A DNA stretch of 64,000 nucleotides. Origin: Micromonosporaceae bacterium. Its GTDB lineage: Bacteria > Actinomycetota > Actinomycetes > Mycobacteriales > Micromonosporaceae. The DNA lies in assembly GCA_020027875.1 (NCBI GenBank), contig JAHRHA010000023.1, positions 1 through 64,000 of the forward strand, given 5' to 3'. Made by a program: the position numbers and the translations under genes. Below the pieces are notes generated by a model. It worked only from the letters and a program-made list of their open reading frames with translations, did not search any database and was not told the origin of the DNA. Of this stretch, positions 36,859 to 44,208 are shown piece by piece. How positions within the stretch are numbered: position 1 is the first letter of the stretch; every line of letters begins with the position of its first letter.

Positions 36859-36913
36859 AGTGGATCTGGGAGAGTTGTTGTAGCTATAGCGCAATAACTC
36901 GCCCAGATCCACT
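36859..36913. terminator. Long hairpin between convergent genes
   Basis: AGTGGATCTGGG...(36859-36880) pairs with 36892-36913 over 22 positions, with one mismatch and one G-T pair, around an 11-base loop. It starts 2 bases after the EndoQ-UvrD stop and ends 18 bases before the convergent DMT gene's stop, an apparent bidirectional terminator. Confidence 0.75.
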
Positions 36914-36931
36914 TGATGCTAGGTCCGACGG

Positions 36932-37897
36932 CTATCCAACGGGCTCCGTGGCCGCATTCTTCGGCCGTTCGGTTGAGACCACGAGAGCAACGCCGGCAAT
37001 GACAGTGGCCGCGGCGAACAGCACCTGAACGGTCAGAGCTTCCCCGACGAGGAGCGCCCCCAGGGCGAGCGCGATCACCGGATTGACGTAGGCGTAGGTC
37101 GAGACGAGCGAGATCGGCGCGTGGTGGAGCAGCCAGACGTACGAGGTGTACGCGACGATCGACCCGGCGACGATGAGATACGCCAGCGCCAACCATGCCT
37201 TCGCCGGCACATCCGGCACCGCCCATGGCGCGGGCTCGCGGCGCACGACCGCGATCACCGCCATGGACGCCGCGCCCGCGAACATCTGGTAGACGCTCGC
37301 GACGAACGGATCGCCTGGCATCGGCAACCACCGCGTCGCGAACGAGCCAACGCACCAGCAGGTCACCGCGATCAGTACGAGCAGGCCGCCGACCACTGGA
37401 ATGGCGTCCGCCGCCGGGCCCGAACCGATGCCGACGCCCAGGCCGGGGAGGAACAGCGCGGCAAGACCGATCAGGCCGATCACCACGCCGCCGACGGTCG
37501 GCAGGCGCGGTCGGTCGCCGGTCGCGGCCCGAAGGATCACCAGGAGAAGCGGGTTCAGCGCCACAAGCAGCGCCGCGACGCCCGAAGGCAGGGCGAACTC
37601 GGGCGACTCCGCGAGGACCACGAGGCCATTGCCGCCCGCGAGGAGCAGTATGCCCACGAGCGCGGACGCGGCAAGTGCGCGCCAGGTGACCAGCAGGGAG
37701 CGAAAGCCGCGGATCGCCGCGAGGGTCGCCGCGAGAAGGCTGCCGGCGATCGCGAATCGCGCCGCGGCCGAGCCGAACGCGGGCAGAGATTCGGTGACCA
37801 CGCGAATGCCGAGATACGTAGAGCCCCAGATGACGTAGACGACGGCCAGCGCACCCCACACCAGCGCTGGCCGTGGTTTAGGTCGGGTTGGCGACAT
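36932..37897 (-). CDS. EamA/DMT-family permease
   Basis: 321 residues with ten membrane helices in two EamA repeats. The first repeat opens with WGALAVVYVIWGSTYLGIRVV, the second with WCVGSFATRWLP and ends at VVSTERPK. Drug/metabolite transporters of this group export amino acids or metabolites; the substrate is unknown. The ATG at 37897 gives a short basic cytoplasmic tail of Pro/Arg/Lys. Convergent with the helicase fusion and divergent from the LppU-like gene. Confidence 0.9.
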   Translation of the reverse strand: MSPTRPKPRPALVWGALAVVYVIWGSTYLGIRVVTESLPAFGSAAARFAIAGSLLAATLAAIRGFRSLLVTWRALAASALVGILLLAGGNGLVVLAESPEFALPSGVAALLVALNPLLLVILRAATGDRPRLPTVGGVVIGLIGLAALFLPGLGVGIGSGPAADAIPVVGGLLVLIAVTCWCVGSFATRWLPMPGDPFVASVYQMFAGAASMAVIAVVRREPAPWAVPDVPAKAWLALAYLIVAGSIVAYTSYVWLLHHAPISLVSTYAYVNPVIALALGALLVGEALTVQVLFAAATVIAGVALVVSTERPKNAATEPVG

Positions 37898-38110
37898 TTA
37901 GACCGAAGCTTTAGGCGTCGTGCCTGGTGGCGGCGGGATGGGCGCAACCTTGGGGTGGGATGGCATGACACCCTCACGCTACGGTGAGCGCGGTACCACG
38001 CCGGGGCCGGGGGTTGATCTCGACCTGTCCTCGGCGGAACCTGCTCCGAAGTACTACCAGCGCCAATGCGCGAATATTGGTGGGGATTGTTGGCGTGGCC
38101 AGGAGGAGAG

Positions 38111-38797
38111 ATGTCGACGAATCAGCCGCCGGGCGGACAACAGCCGGAGGGCACACCCGCGTACGCGCAGCCGCAGGATCCGTGGGCCGGTGGCTACGAA
38201 CCGGGCCATGCCTCAGTCCCGACGGATCCGATCCCCCAGCAGTACGACCCCTATGCCCAAGGGGTTCAGGGCGAGGTCTGGTCGCAGCCGACGGTGGCGC
38301 AGGGTGGTCCGTACGGTTACGTGCCCCCGCAGCCGCAGAAGAGCAAGGCTGGCGTGATCATCCTCGTCTTCTTGGTCGTGGTCCTGCTCGGTGGGGGTGG
38401 CGGCTTCGGGGCGTGGTACATCCTCAAGGGCCCCGGTAGCGTGACTCCGACCACCACACCGACAGCCACGACGCCTGCTGCCGTGATCACGTGCCCCGTC
38501 TCGGCCGCAGCCGGCGCGTTCGACCCGTGCTCGGTCAAGCAGGGTGAGTGCCTCTACAACAACGGCACGGCGGCCGACCCCGACCTCGCGGTCGTTGAAT
38601 GTTCCACGGCGAAGTCCTACAAGGTCATCAAGGTCTCCAAGGGCGCGGCCATCCCCGAAGGACCTGGCGATCGGTTCGATAAAGACACCACCAGCGTGAA
38701 GGAGTGCGCGGGCACCAACTACGACACCTGGTACGGGTACCAGGACGCCACCGACGACAAGAAGGACGTCTTCTTCTGCATGACGAACAACCCGTAG
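38111..38797 (+). CDS. LppU/SCO3897-like membrane-anchored protein
   Basis: 228 residues. A Pro/Gln/Tyr-rich cytoplasmic N-terminus (1-78), one membrane helix (about 80-105, with a run of Gly), a Thr/Pro linker and a small extracytoplasmic domain with six Cys. The last part, VVECSTAKSYKVIKV and VFFCMTNNP, fits the LppU/SCO3897 family, proteins of unknown function in mycobacteria and streptomycetes. AGGAGGAG immediately precedes the ATG at 38111. No operon partner. Confidence 0.75.
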   Translation: MSTNQPPGGQQPEGTPAYAQPQDPWAGGYEPGHASVPTDPIPQQYDPYAQGVQGEVWSQPTVAQGGPYGYVPPQPQKSKAGVIILVFLVVVLLGGGGGFGAWYILKGPGSVTPTTTPTATTPAAVITCPVSAAAGAFDPCSVKQGECLYNNGTAADPDLAVVECSTAKSYKVIKVSKGAAIPEGPGDRFDKDTTSVKECAGTNYDTWYGYQDATDDKKDVFFCMTNNP

Positions 38798-38868
38798 CCG
38801 TCCGCGCCCCCAAGAACGGGGGAAGTGGGTTGTCGCGGTCGTGGGAACACCCGTTCCCCCACCACTGG

Positions 38869-39078
38869 TGGCTTAGCTGGTCATCACCGGGCCGCCCGAG
38901 ACCGCATCGCGGCACGAAGTTCGGCGAGTACACCCGCGAAGTCATCGCGCATGCGTGCCGATGTCACGTGCAGAATGATCCAGCCTGCAGCGACGAGCCG
39001 GTTGAGTCGGTGTCGGTCGCGATGCATCTGCCGGGCCGAGCCGACATGCCACAACCCAGCGTACGATCAGCTAAGCCA
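38869..39078. repeat. 11-bp inverted repeats flanking a gene relic
   Basis: TGGCTTAGCTG (38869-38879) and CAGCTAAGCCA (39068-39078) are exact inverted copies about 190 bases apart. They bracket the DUF559-like relic. They could be the ends of a small mobile element or a chance pair; no target duplication is obvious. Confidence 0.4.
38884..39060 (-). pseudogene. C-terminal relic of a DUF559 (endonuclease-like fold) protein
   Basis: The minus strand reads HRDRHRLNRLVAAGWIILHV, then RMRDDFAGVLAELRAAMRSR and a stop at 38884. This is the typical end of DUF559 proteins, which carry a restriction-endonuclease-like fold and are often fused to AbiEi-type antitoxin domains. In frame upstream there is a TGA near 39063, and nothing resembling the rest of the protein is found between it and the next gene. 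Only the last 55 or so residues survive, so this is a decayed gene. The stretch 38798-39156 otherwise holds no gene. Confidence 0.6.
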
Positions 39079-39156
39079 CTGCTTGCGGGGAAGTTGGTGC
39101 GTCCCGCATCTGGAAAGCCCCACTCTCCCCGAAAATGGAACTCGCCCGCCGCCGGG

Positions 39157-39573
39157 TCAGGCGGCGTTCACCCATTCGTCCGTGCCGTCGGCGAAGAACT
39201 GGTGCTTCCAGACAGGAAGTCGGGCCTTGACCCCGTCGACGAGGCGGGCGCAGAGCGCGAACGCCTCCCCGCGGTGCGCCGTCGACACGGCCGCGGCGAT
39301 CGCGACGTCCCCGACCGCGAGTTCGCCGACCCGGTGGGAGACCGCTACCGCGTACACAGCCGGGTCCTTGGCGATCTCCGTGGCGACCTCGGCCAGCACG
39401 GCCTCCGCGCTGGGGTGGGCCTCGTAGACGAGCCGTGCCACGGAGCGTCCGGCGTCGTGATCGCGGACCACCCCGGCAAATGAGACGACCGCCCCCGCCG
39501 CGGGGTGAGCGACGAGGGCCTCGTGCGCCGCGACGTCGAGAGGCGTCGTGGTCAGGGCGGAGTGCAGAGTCAC
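39157..39573 (-). CDS. moaE: Molybdopterin synthase catalytic subunit MoaE
   Basis: 138 residues. The family pattern is clear: GAVVSFAGVVRDHDAGRSVARLVYEAH, VSHRVGELAVGDVAIAAAVSTAHR, and VKARLPVWKHQFF with the catalytic lysines. With MoaD (31916-32155) it adds two sulfurs to cyclic pyranopterin. The GTG at 39573 overlaps the moeA stop (GTGA), so it is translationally coupled, and GGAGG is found 8 bases upstream. Last gene of the moaC-mogA-moeA-moaE operon on the minus strand. Confidence 0.93.
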   Translation of the reverse strand: MTLHSALTTTPLDVAAHEALVAHPAAGAVVSFAGVVRDHDAGRSVARLVYEAHPSAEAVLAEVATEIAKDPAVYAVAVSHRVGELAVGDVAIAAAVSTAHRGEAFALCARLVDGVKARLPVWKHQFFADGTDEWVNAA

Positions 39574-40814
39574 GGCCGGCCTCCACTCAGCAGGGGCAGC
39601 GGTACGAAGGAGACGTGTGAACCCGCCGACCCCTGCGTTCCCGGTTCGATGACCGCGAAGCCGTCCGCGCGGGCCAGCCCGCGGAGCATGGCCGAACCCG
39701 AGTGCTCGAGCGGGTAGGCGAACCCGGACGGCTCGATGCGTACGAGCGCCAGGTGGGTATGGTCGCCCCGGCCCGGGACTGCTTCGCCCAGCGTCACCTG
39801 CTGGCGCGGAGGTTCGGGCCGGCCGGCCAAACCGGCCAGCAGAGGCACTACGAGCGAGACGAGGGCAACGATCGCCGACTGTGGGTTGCCGGGCAGGCCG
39901 GCGACGAACTTCGACCGGCCACCTTCGGCCGCCGGGGGTAGCTCGGCCAGGAGCATCGGGAAGCCGGGGCGTACGGCCACGGTGTTGGCCACGTACCGCG
40001 CTCCCAACGCGGCCAGCGCCGGGTGGAGATGGTCGACCGGTCCGTGCATGGTTCCGCCGGTCGTGCAGACGACGTTCGCGTGTGTCAAAGCATCCTCGAT
40101 GGCCGCGATATGCGCATCGAGCGTGTCCTCGATGGGCCCGCAGGGGTCGAAGCCGGAGACGGGATCCGCGCCGAGCCGGCGCAGCCAGCCAGGCACCTGC
40201 GGGCCGAGTGCGTCGCGAACCCGACCCTGACCGGGTGGTCCGGACGTCAGCAGTTCGTCGCCGAACACGACGACCGCCACCCGCGCGCCCAGGATGGCGG
40301 GCAGTGTGTCGTAGCCGCACGCCGCCGCGAGCCCGACGACGCCCGGGGTTATCGGGGTGCCAGCCGAGAACAGGTCCTCGCCCTTGGACGCCTCGTCCCC
40401 CGGCTCGCGCCAGTCCGGCACGGGCCTGGGCCGGCCGCTCACCCGTCCGTCCGGGCCGAGTTCCGCGTCCTCAGTGCGGATGATCTGTTCGGTGCCCTCG
40501 GGCACCATCGCGCCGGTGGCAATCTCGACCGCATCTCCGCCAGCGATGGGATCAGGCACGGACCCAGCGAGCACTCGGCCGACGATCCGCCACGGGCCGC
40601 GGCCACGCGCGGCGTATCCGTCCACACTGGAGGTCGCGAAGGCAGGCAGGTCGGTCAGCGTGGTTAGCGCCGACGCGAGGGTGAGCCGGTCGGCCTGCGC
40701 GAGCGGAACCTCCACCGGGTCGGGCGTCGCTCTCTGCCCAGCGGCGTACGCGGCGGCCCGGGCCGCGGTCCAGGCCATCGCCTGTTCGGTCACGAATCCG
40801 ACCCTATCGCTCAC
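39570..40814 (-). CDS. moeA: Molybdopterin molybdenumtransferase MoeA
   Basis: 414 residues. Domains in order: MoeA N-terminal (LPAFATSSVDGYAARG), the linker domain (GDAVEIATGAMVPEGTEQI), the MoCF-binding domain (VVVFGDELLTSG, ANVVCTTGGTMHGPVDHL, FVAGLPGNPQSAIV), and a C-terminal barrel. It inserts molybdate into adenylated molybdopterin. The glycine-rich sugar-phosphate loop is CTTGGTMHG rather than the more common TTGGVSVG, a notable variation. The GTG at 40814 or an in-frame GTG at 40793 may start it. Overlaps moaE by four bases. Confidence 0.93.
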   Translation of the reverse strand: MSDRVGFVTEQAMAWTAARAAAYAAGQRATPDPVEVPLAQADRLTLASALTTLTDLPAFATSSVDGYAARGRGPWRIVGRVLAGSVPDPIAGGDAVEIATGAMVPEGTEQIIRTEDAELGPDGRVSGRPRPVPDWREPGDEASKGEDLFSAGTPITPGVVGLAAACGYDTLPAILGARVAVVVFGDELLTSGPPGQGRVRDALGPQVPGWLRRLGADPVSGFDPCGPIEDTLDAHIAAIEDALTHANVVCTTGGTMHGPVDHLHPALAALGARYVANTVAVRPGFPMLLAELPPAAEGGRSKFVAGLPGNPQSAIVALVSLVVPLLAGLAGRPEPPRQQVTLGEAVPGRGDHTHLALVRIEPSGFAYPLEHSGSAMLRGLARADGFAVIEPGTQGSAGSHVSFVPLPLLSGGRP

Positions 40815-40834
40815 GTGTGATCACCGCCCCTACC

Positions 40835-40880
40835 GTCATGCATGATCGCCTCCGCGCTGTCATGCATGATCGCCTCCGCG
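40835..40880. repeat. Tandem 24-bp repeat, GATCGCCTCCG family
   Basis: GTCATGCATGATCGCCTCCG + CG occurs at 40835-40856 and 40859-40880. The second copy contains the mogA stop codon. The core GATCGCCTCCG recurs at 54873-54892 and 59675-59720. Confidence 0.85.
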
Positions 40881-41330
40881 AAGTTGCTCCACGGCGTGGG
40901 CGAGGATGGGGCCTAGCACAGCGAGTCCGTCGCGGGCGCCACCGGTGGACCCCGGCAGGTTGATGATCAAAGTGCGCCCGGCAACGCCGGCCAGGCCGCG
41001 AGAGAGCGCCGACGTCGGCACCCGGTCGCGGGAGTACGCCCGGACGGCCTCCGCGATGCCGGGGATCTCGTAGTCGAGGAGTGGTCGGGTCACATCCGGT
41101 GTCCGGTCCGTCGGCGTAATGCCGGTACCGCCGCTGGTGAGTACCGCGTCCACGCCGTCAGCGACCGCCGCGCGCACCGCCTCCCCCACCGGGTCGCCGT
41201 CGGGGACCACGACTGGGTCGTCCACCTCGAAACCGAGTTGGCGGAGCCCGGAGACCAGGATCGGTCCGCTCGAGTCCGCGTACACACCGGCCCATGCCCG
41301 GTTCGACGCAACGATGACCCGTGCCCTCAT
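40860..41330 (-). CDS. mogA: Molybdopterin adenylyltransferase (MogA/MoaB family)
   Basis: 156 residues of MoCF-binding fold: LTSGGTGITPTDRTPDVTRPLLDYEIPG, where GGTG and the Asp residues bind molybdopterin, and INLPGSTGGARDGLAVLGPIL. It adenylates molybdopterin before MoeA acts. The stop lies inside the tandem repeat at 40835-40880. The ATG at 41330 follows the moaC stop with two bases between. Whether it is closer to MogA or MoaB cannot be settled by eye; the activity is the same. Confidence 0.88.
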   Translation of the reverse strand: MRARVIVASNRAWAGVYADSSGPILVSGLRQLGFEVDDPVVVPDGDPVGEAVRAAVADGVDAVLTSGGTGITPTDRTPDVTRPLLDYEIPGIAEAVRAYSRDRVPTSALSRGLAGVAGRTLIINLPGSTGGARDGLAVLGPILAHAVEQLRGGDHA

Positions 41331-41332
41331 GG

Positions 41333-41818
41333 TCAGTCGCCCCGCACCCATAGACCGGTCTTGCCGCCCTCCTTTCGCAGCACCCGAACCCCGTCGATCA
41401 AGGCCGCCGGGTCCACCGCCTTGACCATGTCGATCAGGGCCAGACCCGCTGTCGCGACCGCGGTCAAGGCCTCCATCTCCACGCCCGTACGGTCGGCGGT
41501 GCGCACCGTCGCGGTGATCTCCACGGCATCGTCGGCCAGTTCCAGCGCCACCTCGACCCCGTGCAGCGCGATGGGGTGGCACAGCGGTACGAGGTCCGGC
41601 GTTCTCTTCGCGCCCATGATCCCGGCGACCCGCGCGACCGCCAGGGCATCCCCCTTCGGCAGCGCGTCCTGGCGCAGCAGTGAGATCACCTCGGCCGTGG
41701 TGCGCACCGAGCCGGCGGCCACCGCCTGTCGTACCGTCACGTCCTTGCCCGACACGTCCACCATCCGAGCGGCGCCGGACGCGTTCACATGGGTAAGCTC
41801 CACGCTCCGATCGTTCAC
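41333..41818 (-). CDS. moaC: Cyclic pyranopterin monophosphate synthase MoaC
   Basis: 161 residues. ARMVDVSGKDVTVRQAVAAG, GIMGAKRTPDLVPLCHPIALHGVEV with the active-site His/Lys, and GVEMEALTAVATAGLALIDM are all diagnostic. It completes conversion of GTP to cyclic pyranopterin after MoaA. First gene of the moaC-mogA-moeA-moaE operon; the gap of 71 bases to the divergent TauE/SafE gene should hold the promoter. Confidence 0.95.
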   Translation of the reverse strand: MNDRSVELTHVNASGAARMVDVSGKDVTVRQAVAAGSVRTTAEVISLLRQDALPKGDALAVARVAGIMGAKRTPDLVPLCHPIALHGVEVALELADDAVEITATVRTADRTGVEMEALTAVATAGLALIDMVKAVDPAALIDGVRVLRKEGGKTGLWVRGD

Positions 41819-41889
41819 GGGCCCGAGGGTACGCCCGAGGCGGGGCTGACCGCGTTGTCGACAAACTCGCCGGCAGACTAGAGCGCGAT

Positions 41890-42627
41890 ATGTGGTTCTT
41901 GATCGCTTCCTTCGTGATTGTGTTGGTCGCCTCCGCCGCGCAGGCCGTCACCGGATTCGGGTTCGCCCTGCTCGCGGTCCCGCTGCTTGCGGTGGTGGCG
42001 GATGCGCCGACGGCCGTGGTGGGCACGTCCGTCGTGGGCCTGGTCCCCACCTTGGTGACGGCGGTTCGCGATCGGGGCAGCGTTGCCTGGCGAGCGGTGT
42101 GGTTGCTGCTCACCGCCGCGGTCTTCGGAATGCCCGTGGGCCTGGTGATCCTGCGTACCGCACCCGAGTCGGTGCTGAGCGTGTTGATCGCTGTGGCGGT
42201 GGTGGGGTGCACGGTGATCGTGTGGCGTCCGCCGCGGCTGCCCCGGTTCGCGATGACCAATGGTCGAGTCGCCCTCGGCGCGGTCGGCGTGCTCACCGGG
42301 GTACTGACGACGTCGACGGGGACCAACGGGCCACCGTTGGTGGCTGCCTTTACGGCACTCGGGTTTGAGCCACGGGCGCTCCGCGCCACGCTCGCGGCCA
42401 TCTTCCTCGGCACCGGCGTGATCGGCGCCGCTGGCTTCGTGATCGCCGGCGCCGTCACCGAGCGGGCCAGCCTGCTGGCGCTTGTTGGCCTGCCGGCGGC
42501 AGTGCTGGGCTGGCTGGCTGGAGATCGCCTCTTCGCGCGACTCAACGGTGAGACATTTCGACGGATCCTGCTCGCCGCACTCGTGGCATGTTGCCTGGTC
42601 ACAGCGGGTCGGGTCGTCGTCGGGTGA
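41890..42627 (+). CDS. TauE/SafE-family membrane permease
   Basis: 245 residues and about eight hydrophobic segments in two repeats. The first holds QAVTGFGFALLAVPLLAVV and the second STGTNGPPLVAAFTALGF, both characteristic of the sulfite-exporter TauE/SafE family (DUF81), which exports organic sulfonates or sulfite or takes up anions. Location next to the molybdenum operon hints at oxyanion or sulfur handling, but no substrate can be read. The ATG at 41890 lies 9 bases after a weak GA-rich site. Confidence 0.87.
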   Translation: MWFLIASFVIVLVASAAQAVTGFGFALLAVPLLAVVADAPTAVVGTSVVGLVPTLVTAVRDRGSVAWRAVWLLLTAAVFGMPVGLVILRTAPESVLSVLIAVAVVGCTVIVWRPPRLPRFAMTNGRVALGAVGVLTGVLTTSTGTNGPPLVAAFTALGFEPRALRATLAAIFLGTGVIGAAGFVIAGAVTERASLLALVGLPAAVLGWLAGDRLFARLNGETFRRILLAALVACCLVTAGRVVVG

Positions 42628-43078
42628 GCCGATCGGGCGCTACGTCACGGCATGTGCACTGTCCGGTGTGGTCGGTGGGAGTGACTTCGGCGTAGCGTTT
42701 GTCACCCGTCCGCATGTTCTCTGCACCGCACAGCCGCACACCGCACAGCCGCACACGGCAGAGGGAGGCGAGTGCGATGAACGACTGGGAGTAGGTAGAT
42801 CTCTGCTTCCGGGGTGACCGCATCCTGGACCTGTTCCCGCGCGCGAAACCGGCCTACGCTGGCGGCGGGCTCACGGAGCGAGGGGGACGGCGCGGTGGCG
42901 GTGCGTGACCGGGGCCAGACGCTGCGTTGGCTCGCCACCTCGGTGGTGGTCGCGGGCGTCCTAGCCGTGGCATCGGTGGCCGGCAGCAGCCAGGTCGGCG
43001 TTGTGCCGAGATTCTCGTCGAGCAGGTACCTCGGCCTCCGCTGGGTCGGTATGGTGAGGCCGACCAAGGAGGAGCGCG
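42628..43078. other. Gene-poor stretch with a tandem duplication
   Basis: No gene is supported over 451 bases. A perfect 15-bp tandem duplication CACCGCACAGCCGCA lies at 42724-42738 and 42739-42753. A GAGGGAGG site precedes a five-codon ORF (42777-42794), and a frame from 42814 encodes one hydrophobic segment (around 42930-42990) but then runs out of phase through the next gene. AAGGAGGAG at the end is the ribosome site of that gene. Confidence 0.5.
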
Positions 43079-44116
43079 GTGACCAGCAACGCCACAAAGC
43101 CGGCGGAGGCGACGCTCTACGACGACCCCGCCGACACGGATCTGTCGGCCAAGGTGACAGAGGCGTGGGCCGACTTCGGCCGCGCGCTCGCCGAGGCGCT
43201 GCCCACGTTGACGGCCGGCACCACGCTGGCACTCACGCTCGACCCGACCGCGTCGGGGGTCGGCGAGGCGGTGTACACGGTGAGCGTCACTCCGGCGGAC
43301 GGGAACGAGCTTCGCGCGTATGCGGTGAGCAACGCCATGCTTCCGCCCGATCACCGCTTGTCCCGTACCACGGTGGGTGAGCTGGTCGCCCTCGGGTGGT
43401 CACCGCCGGGAGTCATGGCGGGTGGTGACGAGCGGTTCGGTCTGCATCTACCCATGGATCAGGCGCCCCGCCTCGCCGCGATCGTTAGCCGGACGTTGCG
43501 TGACGCTTACGGCACGCCGCATCCGGCATTTCTCGTCTATGCCGCGGAATCGAGTGACCAACAGCCCGTCGACATGCCGGCGCTTGGGGCGGCCCGCCCG
43601 GTACCCGCGGGCGGCGAGGGGCTACCGACGGTGGGCCGGGTCGACCTCGATGCCCTGCCCTTGCCGGACAAGGTCGCCGCCGTGATCGGCGCCATGCTCA
43701 AGACCGCGCCAGAGAGCTTGCCGGTGGACAAGGACGGCGACATCGGCATCCGGTCCGGTTCCGCGATGGTCTTTGTGCGGGTCCGCGACAACCCGCCGCT
43801 CGTCGATGTCTTCTCGCCTGTGCTGACTGAGGTGGACGCGAACGAGCAGCTCTACGTGAAGCTGTCCGAGCTGACCCATCGGATGCCGATCGGGCGGCTC
43901 TACTGCACCGGTGAGACGGTGTGGGCATCGGTGCCCGTCTTCGGCCGCGATTTCCAGGCGACCCACCTGATGCTCGCGGTCCAGGTGATGACTGGGCTGG
44001 CCGATGAGCTCGATGACCGGCTCCACGGGGAGTTCGGCGGGAAGCGTTTCTTCGTCGACGGTGACCAGACCGGTGCACAGTCCAGCGACGACAACCGCAC
44101 CGGCATGTACCTCTAA
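43079..44116 (+). CDS. TY-Chap/YbjN-like chaperone-fold protein
   Basis: 345 residues, acidic and soluble. An N-terminal domain (about 20-150) with WADFGRALAEALPTL and LGWSPPG, and a C-terminal domain (about 195-330) with IGIRSGSAMVFVRV, VDVFSPVLTEV and LYVKLSELTHRMPIGRLY. The second matches the YbjN/type III chaperone-like (TY-Chap) domains common in actinomycetes. They are thought to bind peptides, often near secretion or kinase genes; no partner is adjacent here. The GTG at 43079 follows AAGGAGGAG. Ends convergently at a strong hairpin. Confidence 0.78.
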   Translation: MTSNATKPAEATLYDDPADTDLSAKVTEAWADFGRALAEALPTLTAGTTLALTLDPTASGVGEAVYTVSVTPADGNELRAYAVSNAMLPPDHRLSRTTVGELVALGWSPPGVMAGGDERFGLHLPMDQAPRLAAIVSRTLRDAYGTPHPAFLVYAAESSDQQPVDMPALGAARPVPAGGEGLPTVGRVDLDALPLPDKVAAVIGAMLKTAPESLPVDKDGDIGIRSGSAMVFVRVRDNPPLVDVFSPVLTEVDANEQLYVKLSELTHRMPIGRLYCTGETVWASVPVFGRDFQATHLMLAVQVMTGLADELDDRLHGEFGGKRFFVDGDQTGAQSSDDNRTGMYL

Positions 44117-44135
44117 CCGCGCCACGTACCTCTAG

Positions 44136-44203
44136 CCCGTCGATCTAGGGCGGAGTCGCGTGAGTTGATCTCCCACAACGCGACTGGGCCCTAGATCGAC
44201 GGG
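44136..44203. terminator. Long two-part hairpin between convergent genes
   Basis: Perfect 16-bp arms CCCGTCGATCTAGGGC (44136-44151) and complement (44188-44203) enclose a second perfect 8-bp stem, AGTCGCGT (44154-44161) with 44178-44185. It lies between the TY-Chap stop (44116) and the convergent lipoprotein stop (44209), a clear bidirectional terminator. Just before it, GTACCTCTA occurs twice about 20 bases apart, a small duplication of the gene end. Confidence 0.8.
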
Positions 44204-44208
44204 GAGCT

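Noticed and set aside
42777-42794. Five-codon ORF with a good ribosome site (MNDWE)
   Set aside because: Too short to assess; no gene directly downstream in a leader-like arrangement.
42814-43380. Plus-strand frame with one hydrophobic segment
   Set aside because: Overlaps the TY-Chap gene by 300 bases in another frame and its first half lacks consistent codon bias.
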